A DNA stretch of 64,000 bases. Origin: Halobacteriovoraceae bacterium (GTDB lineage: Bacteria > Bdellovibrionota > Bacteriovoracia > Bacteriovoracales > Bacteriovoracaceae). The stretch lies in NCBI GenBank assembly GCA_018646195.1, contig JABGVH010000079.1:1-64000 (forward strand). The letters run 5' to 3'. Below, in pieces: positions 24,636 through 33,484 of the stretch (positions within the stretch are counted from its first letter, which is position 1; each line of letters starts with the position of its first letter). Under the pieces are notes generated by a model that was given only the letters and a program-made list of their open reading frames with translations, ran no database searches and was not told the origin of the DNA. Both the position numbers and the translations under genes were made by a program.

Positions 24636-25704
24636 AACAAATGATTCCACTCAAAGTGCATCTGGCCGGGTAATTTGGAGTGCTCCTTCAAATATCGCGT
24701 TAGTAAAATACTGGGGTAAAAAGGAAAATCAAATTCCTTGTAACCCTTCGATAAGTTTTAGCCTCGATTCATCTCGAACAGAAATGGATGTTACTTGGAA
24801 CTATCAATGTCACCAAAATAATCCAGTAGTGAATTTTAAGTTTGAAGGCGAAGAAAATAAAAACTTTGCATTAAAAATTTCAAATTATATTGAGGCGCTA
24901 ACGGATGACTATTCGTCTTTAAAGGGCCTAAGTTTAGATATCTCAAGTAAGAATACATTCCCACATTCAGCAGGAATCGCCTCATCTGCCTCAAGTATGG
25001 CGGCTCTTGGGTTATGCTTAAGTTCAATTTTAAAACAACTAGGGCATACAGGAAGCCTGCAGGAAGCCTCTTCCTTGGCCCGCTTAGGCTCAGGGAGTGC
25101 TTGCCGCTCCCTATATGAGGGTTGGACGCTATGGGGTGAAACTGAAGCCTTAAAAGAGAGCTCAAATGAATATGCGACGCCTCTAAAAGGACTTATTCCC
25201 ATTCATCCAAATTTTGAAAATATCCAAGACTCCGTTCTGGTTGTAACTTCAAAACCAAAACCTGTTTCAAGTCGAGTAGGGCATGCATTAATGCATAATC
25301 ATCCCTACGCCGAAGCTCGTTTTAAGAGAGCAGTTGAAAATACCTCGGCCTTATTTGAAGCATTAACTGAAGGTAGTTGGGAAAAATTTGGCTCGATTGT
25401 TGAGGCAGAGGCCCTCGATCTGCATGCTATGATGTTGACTTCAGACCCATCTTATATCCTTTTGCGACCAGAGAGCTTAGCAATTATCGAAAAAGTTAGG
25501 AAAGTAAGAGAAGAGAGAGGCTTATGTGTTTACTTTACTCTCGATGCCGGGCCAAATGTTCACCTTATTTATCCTGAAAAATCTGCTAACGCTGTAAAAG
25601 AATGGATAAATTCTGAATTATTGAATTTACTTGAAGCCGGTTTATGGCTCGATGATAAAATCGGTCTCGGACCTGTTAATAAGCTGGAGTCTCTCGATGA
25701 GTGA
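24619..25704 (+). CDS. mvaD: Diphosphomevalonate decarboxylase
   Basis: 361-residue GHMP-superfamily enzyme that makes isopentenyl diphosphate by ATP-dependent decarboxylation. Signatures are SAPSNIALVKYWGK (near residues 20-33), the phosphate-binding SAGIASSASSMAAL, LGSGSACRSLYEGW and TLDAGPNVHL near the C-terminus with the catalytic Asp. The start lies inside the GYDIA gene by 17 bases and the end overlaps the kinase gene by 8, indicating tight translational coupling. Confidence 0.94.
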   Translation: MTLSNRTNDSTQSASGRVIWSAPSNIALVKYWGKKENQIPCNPSISFSLDSSRTEMDVTWNYQCHQNNPVVNFKFEGEENKNFALKISNYIEALTDDYSSLKGLSLDISSKNTFPHSAGIASSASSMAALGLCLSSILKQLGHTGSLQEASSLARLGSGSACRSLYEGWTLWGETEALKESSNEYATPLKGLIPIHPNFENIQDSVLVVTSKPKPVSSRVGHALMHNHPYAEARFKRAVENTSALFEALTEGSWEKFGSIVEAEALDLHAMMLTSDPSYILLRPESLAIIEKVRKVREERGLCVYFTLDAGPNVHLIYPEKSANAVKEWINSELLNLLEAGLWLDDKIGLGPVNKLESLDE

Positions 25705-26599
25705 AAAAGCTTTTTACTCTAAGATTTTACTATTTGGAGAATACAGTATTATTAAACACTCTATGGCCTTATCGATTCCTTACTCATTGTTTGAAGGAAA
25801 ACTCAAGTTCCAAAGAGAAACGCAGCCACAAGTAGATAATGAACTTAAAGCACTGGCCCGCTATTTAAAAGATCTAAAAAATAAGAACCAATTGAATTTT
25901 GTTTTTGACGTACATGCTTTCGATTTTGATCTTGGGCAAGGTCTTTACTTCGACTCTTCAATCCCCCAAGGATACGGAGTTGGCTCCTCTGGAGCATTAG
26001 TCGCCTCACTTTTTCATCGTTACGGAGATGCAAAGTTAAAAGATATCGCAGAACTAAAAAATATTTTTTCAATTATAGAATCACACTTTCATGGCTCAAG
26101 TTCTGGAATCGACCCTCTCATTTCTTATTTAAATAAAAATATATTAGTACGCGGGAATGATGAATTAGGAACAGTTAGTATTCCTAATTTTAACGAGGGA
26201 AAAGGAGGAATATTTTTATTAAATACTTCTCGGTCCAGAAGAACTGAACCCCTTGTGAATTTATTCCTAGAAAAATGTAAATCAAAACTTTATGAAGATA
26301 ATATTGAGAACGTTTTAGTTCCAATTAATAATAACTGTATTTCAAACTTCTTAGAGGGATTGACAGATGAGCTCTACGATTCTTTTGAAGTGCTTTCAAA
26401 ATTTCAATTAGATAATTTTTCACCCATGATTCCTAATCTTTATCTTGATCTTTGGAACAAGGGGTTAGAGAGTCGTAAATTTTTCTTAAAGTTATGTGGT
26501 GCCGGAGGGGGAGGTTTTCTCTTAGGAATTACTAAAAACTTTGATGAAGCACAAGAGCTTCTAGGCCAACACGAGACACGGCTACTCTACAAATTCTGA
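25697..26599 (+). CDS. mvk: Mevalonate kinase
   Basis: 300 residues from the ATG at 25697, chosen because SKILLFGEYSIIKHS then sits at the N-terminus as in the family; the frame is open further upstream but inside mvaD. The phosphate-binding motif is GYGVGSSGALVAS, and HGSSSGIDPL and CGAGGGGFLLG complete the GHMP pattern with the catalytic Asp in GIDP. Last gene of the mevalonate operon. Its stop directly abuts the stop of the convergent lipoprotein gene, with no visible terminator. Confidence 0.88.
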   Translation: MSEKAFYSKILLFGEYSIIKHSMALSIPYSLFEGKLKFQRETQPQVDNELKALARYLKDLKNKNQLNFVFDVHAFDFDLGQGLYFDSSIPQGYGVGSSGALVASLFHRYGDAKLKDIAELKNIFSIIESHFHGSSSGIDPLISYLNKNILVRGNDELGTVSIPNFNEGKGGIFLLNTSRSRRTEPLVNLFLEKCKSKLYEDNIENVLVPINNNCISNFLEGLTDELYDSFEVLSKFQLDNFSPMIPNLYLDLWNKGLESRKFFLKLCGAGGGGFLLGITKNFDEAQELLGQHETRLLYKF

Positions 26600-27574
26600 C
26601 TACTTATTTTTTCGCTTCTTTTTGACTTTTCGAGGAGTGATTCTAAGAATTGAAAGTTCCATGTCACGAAATTCGTTGTAATAGAAAGGGTAGGTGGCAT
26701 AGAGTTTTCGATACCTAGACACCGCCTTAAGTCTTCTTATGAACGGGTAGCGCGAAAGACAGAGCTTAGACCTCTTACTACTTCGGCAAGCAAAATCAAT
26801 ACTTTCTGTGACAAGTCTTAATATTTTTCGGTATTTTCTGAGTCGGTAGTGTTTAAAGTTTATCTGGGGAAAGTCGTGTAAAAACTTCCAGAAATAGTCA
26901 TGAAAATACATCGCAAATTGTAATCTCTTCTCAATTTTAGAATATGATCTCTCGAGGACGTTTCCACAATTTATAATATTTTGATCGATCAATTGGTCCT
27001 TAAATACTGTAACATAATTAAAGCTGGGAATCATGGCCTGGTAATCATTTTGTAAAAGCTCTACTAATTCTTTATTACACTTAAGTCCTTTTCTAGCAGC
27101 AAGGTAAAGAGCTCCATTTAAGATAGATGAGTCTTTACTGGCCCTAGTTTTAGTACGTCTTGAGACTAAACGGAGAATTTTATTGGCCCCACCTAAATCT
27201 CCATTTTTTGCCGCAAAGGCCAACTTCTTGGCATTTTCTTGATTTATCTTTGGAATAACATCGTAAACCTTGATGCCCTTTCCGGTAATTGTAACTCCAG
27301 TTTTTAATTTATAGGCCTTTTCAAAAATAAAGCCATTTCCACCACATTTTCTCACTTCTTTTTTTATGTCACGATCTTTGACAATAATTTTATCGTTATA
27401 GGTACGAAAAATTCGAACCACTCTAATTTTGCAGAGAACTTCATATTCGAATGGAGGTTCATTATTAAATAGCGTTACTTGTGGCAAATCGCCTCTGATG
27501 TTAAATAGCTTGTTAAAACTGGCGCAAGTAGAGAGGTTGATTAGTAAAAATAGAAGAAGAAAATTTTTCATCAC
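26600..27574 (-). CDS. Lipoprotein with ankyrin-like repeats, unknown function
   Basis: 324 residues. The signal MKNFLLLFLLINLSTC has a lipobox STC, so the protein is probably membrane-anchored. Residues ~45-85 form a small domain with two cysteines and the GGNGFIF motif seen in some envelope proteins. Residues ~115-170 resemble ankyrin repeats (AKKLAFAAKNGDLGGANKIL, then LNGALYLAARKG). The C-terminal third is strongly basic with many Arg, Lys and Tyr, ending RKVKKKRKNK. The start may be either of two adjacent ATGs (27574 or 27571). The function is not recognised. Confidence 0.7.
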   Translation of the reverse strand: MMKNFLLLFLLINLSTCASFNKLFNIRGDLPQVTLFNNEPPFEYEVLCKIRVVRIFRTYNDKIIVKDRDIKKEVRKCGGNGFIFEKAYKLKTGVTITGKGIKVYDVIPKINQENAKKLAFAAKNGDLGGANKILRLVSRRTKTRASKDSSILNGALYLAARKGLKCNKELVELLQNDYQAMIPSFNYVTVFKDQLIDQNIINCGNVLERSYSKIEKRLQFAMYFHDYFWKFLHDFPQINFKHYRLRKYRKILRLVTESIDFACRSSKRSKLCLSRYPFIRRLKAVSRYRKLYATYPFYYNEFRDMELSILRITPRKVKKKRKNK

Positions 27575-27668
27575 TACCAGTATCGCCGTTTCCTAAAAAA
27601 ATGGCAAATTGCCTGACTAGCACACTCAGATACTAATCAAAGCGACCTCAAAAACCGATAACCTTGCG

Positions 27669-28565
27669 ATGAAATATCGAATAATAAGCTCTATTTTATT
27701 TTGCCTACTTCTAGTGGCAGAAACAAGGCATGCTAGGCATCCAGCGGGAACTGAAGCGAGCACTGAAATAAGGCATATTGTCTTTGATATCGATTGGACT
27801 TTAGTTTCGAATCTATACAATCAAAAAGGATTTGTGGGCGGAAATGTTGTTGGCGTAGGGGACGAACTTTATAGAGTGAATGACTATGCATTAGAGTTAA
27901 TCGAAGAGCTTATAAAGCATGAAAACGTAAGAATCTCATTTTATAGCGCTGGTAAAGAAGTACGGAATATAGAATTGTTAAAAAAATTAAAACTTCCCAA
28001 GCAAAAGACTTCTCTCTTCGATTTGGCCTTTAAAGTATTGCACTACGATGATTTAGCCCCTACAGGGATACAGGATGAATCTGTTTCGTTCGCGCTACGG
28101 TTTAAAAAAGACCTAAGTAAAATATCTGAAGATTTTCAAAACATGGTAATGATTGATGACGATATTCGCTTTGCGATCAAAGGTTCGCAAGAGCGAAGTT
28201 TTTTATGGACGGGAACACAATTTCTTCACTTTGATTCATTTTCTAAGGCGCAAGCTGCTTCAGTGCTAGATCCAAATAATAAATTTATTCCTAAAACTTA
28301 TCAAGAATGGAGCCAGTCTCGACTTAAGCTCGCGATGGTTGGCGAAATATTAAATCGTAGCCTTGAAGACTTAGAGGGGGACAGAAGTTTCGCTGAGAAT
28401 GTTTTTGAGTTAAGTAAGGAAATTGAAATCTCTCAAAATAATTACTCTACTAAAAAAGCTGAGTTTTTGAATGCAGGAAATCAGTGGCTAGGAGCAAAGA
28501 AAAGCCTCTTGCATTCACTTGACCCGGATTTAAGTTGTAGAGGTCTGTTGCTTCCTCTTCTCTGA
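27669..28565 (+). CDS. Exported HAD-superfamily phosphatase-like protein
   Basis: 298 residues. An N-terminal signal peptide (MKYRIISSILFCLLLVAETRH) is followed by HAD motif I FDIDWTLVS (DxDxT), motif II FYSAGKE and the acidic motif MVMIDDDIRF. The order and spacing resemble NIF/SCP-type HAD phosphatases. The C-terminal ~90 residues are helical with no known domain. A periplasmic phosphatase is the inference. Its 3' end overlaps the convergent enoyl-CoA hydratase-like gene by 36 bases. Confidence 0.7.
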   Translation: MKYRIISSILFCLLLVAETRHARHPAGTEASTEIRHIVFDIDWTLVSNLYNQKGFVGGNVVGVGDELYRVNDYALELIEELIKHENVRISFYSAGKEVRNIELLKKLKLPKQKTSLFDLAFKVLHYDDLAPTGIQDESVSFALRFKKDLSKISEDFQNMVMIDDDIRFAIKGSQERSFLWTGTQFLHFDSFSKAQAASVLDPNNKFIPKTYQEWSQSRLKLAMVGEILNRSLEDLEGDRSFAENVFELSKEIEISQNNYSTKKAEFLNAGNQWLGAKKSLLHSLDPDLSCRGLLLPLL

Positions 28566-29363
28566 AATTTCTCTCGCCAATTCTAATGGAGAGAAAAAAG
28601 TAGGTCGCTCATCTCGTTTAAGAGAATCAAGATAAGTTTTCCAATCTAATACTGTAATTCCAGCAAGTGTAAACTCTTTTTCATTTCTCTCAATTCTCTC
28701 AAATTCGGGTAAAAGTGAATCGAGAAGAGCTCTCTTCGTTTGAATTCGAGAAATTGGAGATTGCAAGGCAATTGATTCACATAGGGAAGAAGTATCAAAA
28801 TTATTTTCTCTATAAGTTTGGAAAAGAAAGCCACTATTTTCTAAGGTCTCTATAGGAATGGGTGTTGAGCTTAGATTCCAATTTCTTGCTAGGTTATTTC
28901 CTACTAGCGCTGCCAATAAGCCAATTCCACCGGAGCTAGAGATTAATCCCTGGTGTAAATGATTAAAAGTAATATCTGCAGATTGATTGGCCAATCTTAA
29001 GTCAGCCCCAAGAGTAAATTCTGCAGCTAAGCCGAGAGCGCCCCCCTTAAGGTCCATAATAATTGTCTGTGGAAGAAAGAACATCGACAACGATAGTTTT
29101 TGAAATCTTAATAATGTCTCGTGGAGTTTCTCTGGAGTGAAATGTTGCATTTCTTCGCTATCGAATCCTGTCGAAAAATATTTATTTGTATTGGAGATTA
29201 CAACAGAATTAATTTCAACATGAGTCGCGAGCCAATTAAAAAACGTCTCCAATTCAAAGAGTGTTTCGAGATTAAAACTAGGTCTCAAAAACTTTAAATC
29301 AACACTTTTAGTGGAACTGTCTAACTGTACTCTAAGGGTATTGTAGTTGAAAAAAGAGGTCAT
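28530..29363 (-). CDS. Enoyl-CoA hydratase/isomerase-family protein
   Basis: 277 residues from the ATG at 29363, picked for its AAGGATGG ribosome site; an in-frame ATG at 29411 has none. The crotonase fold is recognisable: INSVVISNTNKYFSTGFDSEEM, the oxyanion-hole GGALGLAAEFTLGADLRLA and a QGLISSSGGIGLL block. The usual catalytic glutamates are not clearly seen, so hydratase activity is uncertain and an isomerase or non-enzymatic role is possible. Monocistronic. Confidence 0.75.
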   Translation of the reverse strand: MTSFFNYNTLRVQLDSSTKSVDLKFLRPSFNLETLFELETFFNWLATHVEINSVVISNTNKYFSTGFDSEEMQHFTPEKLHETLLRFQKLSLSMFFLPQTIIMDLKGGALGLAAEFTLGADLRLANQSADITFNHLHQGLISSSGGIGLLAALVGNNLARNWNLSSTPIPIETLENSGFLFQTYRENNFDTSSLCESIALQSPISRIQTKRALLDSLLPEFERIERNEKEFTLAGITVLDWKTYLDSLKRDERPTFFSPLELAREISEKRKQQTSTT

Positions 29364-29529
29364 TTTTCCATCCTTGGATATAATCGACCGATCGATTTTG
29401 ACAGCATCCATACTGTCTTGATTTATTTTTTCAAAATTGGTTAAAGTCTGTCAAAGGAAAGTAGAGAAAGTTGCTGGTCCGACGGTCTTTACAGTAGCTT
29501 AGGTGTATTACTGGTAAGCTTAACTCGGT

Positions 29530-30465
29530 TTATAGAGGAGTTTCTTCTAGAAATTTTTCTGCCCGTATGGCCGCCATACAGCCACTACCTGCTGCCGAAA
29601 TGGCCTGGCGGTAGTAAGAATCTTGGACATCTCCACAAGCAAAGACTCCAGCGATATTTGTATCGGGATGAGGAGAATTGCTAGGGATTATGTAACCTGC
29701 ATCGTCTAGGTTTAGCTGGCCGTTTAAAAAAGAAGTATTTGGACTATGACCAATTCCTAGAAAGAATCCGTCAGTTTGTCTCTCAGTCACTTCACCGGTT
29801 TGGGTATTTTCTACTTTAATACCTGTAACACCCGTGTCGTTAAATAAAATTTCATTAACTTGAGTATTCCAAACAAATTCAATTTTGGGATTATTTAAGC
29901 AACGCTCTTGCATTGGCATCGAGGCCCTCAATGTGTCTCTTCTATGAATGACATAGACCTTTGAGGCGAATTTAGTCAGGAAGGAAGCCTCTTCCATGGC
30001 GGTATCTCCACCACCTACTACATGGACAACTTTGTTCCGGTAGAAAAACCCATCACAGGTAGCACAGCCACTGACACCTTTTCCGATCAATTCCATTTCA
30101 TTGGGGAGACCTAGGTATTTTGCAGTAGCACCGGTAGAAATAATCACAGTCTTTGCTAATAATTTATCGCCATTTTGGCAGCTAATTTTAAAAGGTCTCT
30201 CAGAGAGGTCTACTTCGTTTACCATTGTTGGAACGTACACAGTTCCGAAGCGCTCGGCTTGTTTTTTCATAGAGATCATAAGATCAGGTCCCAGCACGCC
30301 ATCAGCAAAGCCGGGGAAATTTTCTACGTCGGTTGTAGTTGTGAGCTGACCACCTGGTTCATCTCCCTCTAGGCAAATAGGTTTTAAATTGGCCCTTGAA
30401 GCATAGATAGCGGCGGTATGCCCGGCAGGACCGGACCCAATAATGACGACTTCATGAGTTTCCAT
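29530..30465 (-). CDS. trxB: Thioredoxin-disulfide reductase
   Basis: 311-residue NADPH- and FAD-dependent enzyme that reduces thioredoxin. FAD motif GSGPAGHTAAIYA (10-22), redox-active CATC at 134-137 (GCATCDGFF), NADPH-binding GGGDTAMEEA and C-terminal FACGDVQD are all present. Its ATG directly follows the stop of the 60-residue upstream gene, so the two share a transcript from the promoter near 30677-30705. Confidence 0.95.
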   Translation of the reverse strand: METHEVVIIGSGPAGHTAAIYASRANLKPICLEGDEPGGQLTTTTDVENFPGFADGVLGPDLMISMKKQAERFGTVYVPTMVNEVDLSERPFKISCQNGDKLLAKTVIISTGATAKYLGLPNEMELIGKGVSGCATCDGFFYRNKVVHVVGGGDTAMEEASFLTKFASKVYVIHRRDTLRASMPMQERCLNNPKIEFVWNTQVNEILFNDTGVTGIKVENTQTGEVTERQTDGFFLGIGHSPNTSFLNGQLNLDDAGYIIPSNSPHPDTNIAGVFACGDVQDSYYRQAISAAGSGCMAAIRAEKFLEETPL

Positions 30466-30648
30466 TTATTCCTCAGTCAATTTTTGTTTGATATGATCAG
30501 GCCGATCATCTTTGTCAGGATTTAATTCGTAATAGGCCTTTATTGAAATAAGCTCTTCTGGATTTGGAGCTTCTTTAGTGGTTTTGAAGACTTCATCTGT
30601 AATAGTACAATTGTAGTTATAGATCTTTTTAAACTTTTTGCGGGCCAT
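30466..30648 (-). CDS. 60-residue basic hypothetical protein co-transcribed with trxB
   Basis: Starts at the ATG at 30648 behind AAGGAAAG. Sequence begins MARKKFKKIYNYNCTITDE and ends with charged DDRPDHIKQKLTEE. It has one Cys, no signal peptide and no membrane segment. Its stop is adjacent to the trxB start. The N-terminus is basic and may contact nucleic acid, but no family is recognised. Confidence 0.7.
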   Translation of the reverse strand: MARKKFKKIYNYNCTITDEVFKTTKEAPNPEELISIKAYYELNPDKDDRPDHIKQKLTEE

Positions 30649-30676
30649 TTTTCTTTCCTTATAAAATTCAACAGTA

Positions 30677-30705
30677 TTTATAATGCAAAAGGACGAAAGC
30701 AGCAA
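30677..30705 (-). promoter_or_regulatory. Promoter of the 60-residue gene / trxB operon
   Basis: On the minus strand, TTGCTG (30705-30700), a 17-base spacer and TATAAA (30682-30677) precede the 60-residue gene. The predicted start near 30670 leaves a 22-base leader containing AAGGAAAG. The -10 is good (5 of 6), the -35 partial. Confidence 0.5.
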
Positions 30706-30818
30706 GTTTGACGCGTCGCCTCATGGTACTTTCTTTCGCCCTTCCTCACCTAATTGCTAATATGTGTTAAAATTATAAAAGATTGAATTTATTCATAAAA
30801 GTCATGGAGGACGGCATT

Positions 30819-32351
30819 TTGAAAGTAGGGCTACTTAGCTTTTTGCTATTTTTTACCGGTCAGGTAATGGCCTTTAACGGCATTCAAATAGTCGGAGTAA
30901 GTGAAAGTAAAAAATCTGTCATAGTAGATAGAGGTTCGCTAGAAGGCGTCAAAACCGGAGACAAGGCACGTTTTCTTATTCAAAAAGGAATTGCTAATCC
31001 AAAAATAACCTATGTTGCTAGAGGGGAGGCAATCAAGGTTCATTCAAATTATTCTTATTGGTACCTTTCTTACGTAGAAAACCCTTTTTTAATTCGCAGA
31101 GGAAGCAAGCTATTGATGTCCCTTCAGTCGGAGGTTTTAGAAGGTAGCCGTCGCTATAATATTAAACAAAAAAAAAGTATCTTATCTGATGGCAAATCTT
31201 TTGCGCCATTCTTACTCGATCGCGAAAATATTCCTCGAGAGCTTGTTTTTTCTGAAAAGAATTACGAGCCATCAGAAATCATAGTCGATACGTATTCCAA
31301 AAAAGAACAAGATATTGAGACAACAAATTTCGATAATTGGGTTAGGAGAAAAGACCCTGAGTTTGTCGAAGAGTATCTCGATGAATACCCATTAAAGCAT
31401 GTCAACCGTGCCAATCAAGTCGTTCCAGCAGATAAGGTTCGTAGAAACTATAAACAAGCAGAGTTTGATGGCAGTCTAAAAGAATCGGTAGATAAAGTTA
31501 ATGGGCTTAGATATGGCCTAGCGCCGATGTACCACGAGCAGAAAAAAGATAGCTTAGGTGTCCGAGAAAAAATTACTACTGATAATTATTACCAACGTTT
31601 AGTACAAGACAAAAAGGGCGAAAATTTTATAAGTCCCCGGGCAGTTGCAAAAATTAGAAAGGAAGGACCTGGTTGGTCGGCAGATATGAATGATGAGCAA
31701 TTACGCCGATTTTATAATCGCAGCGGAATTGAAAGAGAGCTTGTCAGGCAGAAAGAAGCGCAAGGCGAGAAGGCAGGGCATGAATTGAATTTTCGCTATG
31801 CCACTGGATTAAATCAAAATACTACTCAGGCAGACGATAATCACCAGAGTACAAATTATTCTTTGGCGATTGGCTACGAGTTAATGCTGATAAGAACGAA
31901 CCCAGCACTGAAGAATTTCACTGTAGAAATGGCTTTGGAGAGAGGAATAAATTTTTATGACTTAGATGGTATAAACGGTAGGTTTGTAGAGGGTACCGCT
32001 GGTTTTGCCGCCAATTGGTATTTCTATAATCCTCCAACATCAATTCGCCAATATATGTTTTTTCTTGGGGTAGGTACAAAAAGGGGAAGTGCCAGTGTCA
32101 CTTCAACTAGCATCACCAAAGATTATACTTACTCGGTAGTTGCCTTACCCGTGCTTAGGTTTGGCATGAAGTACCGATTTAAGGCGGGAGATACCCAAGA
32201 CGAGTCTGTCAAAATTGGAATGGGTGTAAATTTCTTATTTGAAACAGAGTCGGTAAGGCTCTCGGTGGAAGACGCACTCAATGATGATATTGCACCAGTA
32301 ATTACTGCTCAGAACGTAAAATTTGCAGTTGGAATGAGCTTTTATTTCTAG
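30819..32351 (+). CDS. Exported outer-membrane barrel-like protein with N-terminal FlgT/S1-like domain
   Basis: 510 residues from a TTG start at 30819. GGAGG lies 8 bases upstream, and this start gives a clean signal peptide (KVGLLSFLLFFTGQVMA). Residues ~20-95 form a small beta domain (SKKSVIVDRGSLEGVKTGD) shared with the next gene. The middle is charged and probably flexible. The last ~170 residues alternate hydrophobic/polar and end KFAVGMSFYF with a terminal Phe, the usual outer-membrane barrel signal. Both the domain and barrel assignments are from pattern. The next gene is 8 bases on. Confidence 0.65.
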   Translation: MKVGLLSFLLFFTGQVMAFNGIQIVGVSESKKSVIVDRGSLEGVKTGDKARFLIQKGIANPKITYVARGEAIKVHSNYSYWYLSYVENPFLIRRGSKLLMSLQSEVLEGSRRYNIKQKKSILSDGKSFAPFLLDRENIPRELVFSEKNYEPSEIIVDTYSKKEQDIETTNFDNWVRRKDPEFVEEYLDEYPLKHVNRANQVVPADKVRRNYKQAEFDGSLKESVDKVNGLRYGLAPMYHEQKKDSLGVREKITTDNYYQRLVQDKKGENFISPRAVAKIRKEGPGWSADMNDEQLRRFYNRSGIERELVRQKEAQGEKAGHELNFRYATGLNQNTTQADDNHQSTNYSLAIGYELMLIRTNPALKNFTVEMALERGINFYDLDGINGRFVEGTAGFAANWYFYNPPTSIRQYMFFLGVGTKRGSASVTSTSITKDYTYSVVALPVLRFGMKYRFKAGDTQDESVKIGMGVNFLFETESVRLSVEDALNDDIAPVITAQNVKFAVGMSFYF

Positions 32352-32359
32352 GAATTTAT

Positions 32360-33481
32360 ATGAAAAGAATCTTATCATTTTTTCTACTTCTTTTTACTTT
32401 GCCAAATATTTGGGCACTTGAAATAGATGAAAAATTAACTACCCGGATTATTAAAATATCAGCTTCTAAAAAAACTTTATTGCTGAATAGGGGACTAGAA
32501 GATGGTTTGGTCGTTGGGGATCACGCAAAAATCTTCTTAACTACAGGCGTAATTGCTAGGGGAGTTATTGTAAAGGCATCTCCCACCCGCTCTATCTGGT
32601 CAGTTTATAGGATTGTAGATGGTGCCCAGCTTATTCCAGACAAGGTTGTTAATATTAAAGTGGCAACTGCTCTGAAAATATCTGAAGACCCAACTAAGCA
32701 AATCGCCATTGATAATAATGTTGCAGGTTCAGATCGAATAATTATCCCACTTGGACCTGATGCAAATAATGGGCTTTCTGCTCAAGACCAAATTGATCTT
32801 AAGGGTCTTCAGAGTGGAGGCGTGATGGTTAGTTCGGGAGGAAAGCAATACTTCTATCGCAATATGGACACCCGAGACTCCTCAGTCGGAGCCGGCAGGG
32901 ATGTTCTTTACGGTCAAAGCCGCTCGACAGAATTTACAGCACTAATCTCTTGGTCTAGTCTAAGCTTAACCGAGGAAACAAATATTGAGAATACGGATTC
33001 TACAACCAGCTCGGTAAGCTCTTTGTCGGTTGGATTTAGCTTCGAGCGCTATTTTCCTGAGGATGACGGTATTTGGAGAAGAATTTCTTTACTGGCATTC
33101 CTCGACCTATCAAATGCTACCTCGGAGTCTGATAATGCCAATGTTGAAGACACCTCTACTTCAAAGACAACTTTTGGAGGCGGGCTTAATTATCATTTCT
33201 CTGATCCCTACAAGTTTGAACACATGATCTTCTTCATTTCTGGCAAGCTCGGCTATGTTAAGGCCGACGCTTCTACAGGAGGAATCGATACCACCGGTAC
33301 CGGTCTTCAAATGTCTGGAGGAATAGGGATTAAGTTTTATACTTTATCGGGATTCGGAATGCGCTTATTGCTCGATTTACATAGTGAGAGCGTTAAGACG
33401 ACAAATAGTTCTGATGATACAGAAACAACAATTACTTCTACAGGCCCGAAAATATACGCAGGAATGTCATATCGATTTTAA
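32360..33481 (+). CDS. Outer-membrane barrel-like protein, paralogous to its upstream neighbour
   Basis: 373 residues with signal peptide MKRILSFFLLLFTLPNIWA and an AGGAATTTAT ribosome region. Its N-terminal beta domain (SKKTLLLNRGLEDGLVVGD) parallels the upstream protein at the same place. The C-terminal half is made of amphipathic beta-strands and ends KIYAGMSYRF, again with a terminal Phe. The two proteins may be a duplicated pair that differ in linker length. Only 3 bases separate its stop from the stop of the convergent beta-propeller gene. Confidence 0.68.
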   Translation: MKRILSFFLLLFTLPNIWALEIDEKLTTRIIKISASKKTLLLNRGLEDGLVVGDHAKIFLTTGVIARGVIVKASPTRSIWSVYRIVDGAQLIPDKVVNIKVATALKISEDPTKQIAIDNNVAGSDRIIIPLGPDANNGLSAQDQIDLKGLQSGGVMVSSGGKQYFYRNMDTRDSSVGAGRDVLYGQSRSTEFTALISWSSLSLTEETNIENTDSTTSSVSSLSVGFSFERYFPEDDGIWRRISLLAFLDLSNATSESDNANVEDTSTSKTTFGGGLNYHFSDPYKFEHMIFFISGKLGYVKADASTGGIDTTGTGLQMSGGIGIKFYTLSGFGMRLLLDLHSESVKTTNSSDDTETTITSTGPKIYAGMSYRF

Positions 33482-33484
33482 ATG

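Noticed and set aside
29449-29454. TTGACA upstream of the enoyl-CoA hydratase-like gene (minus strand)
   Set aside because: The -35 is perfect but only A-rich sequence stands at the -10 distance, so a promoter is not supported.
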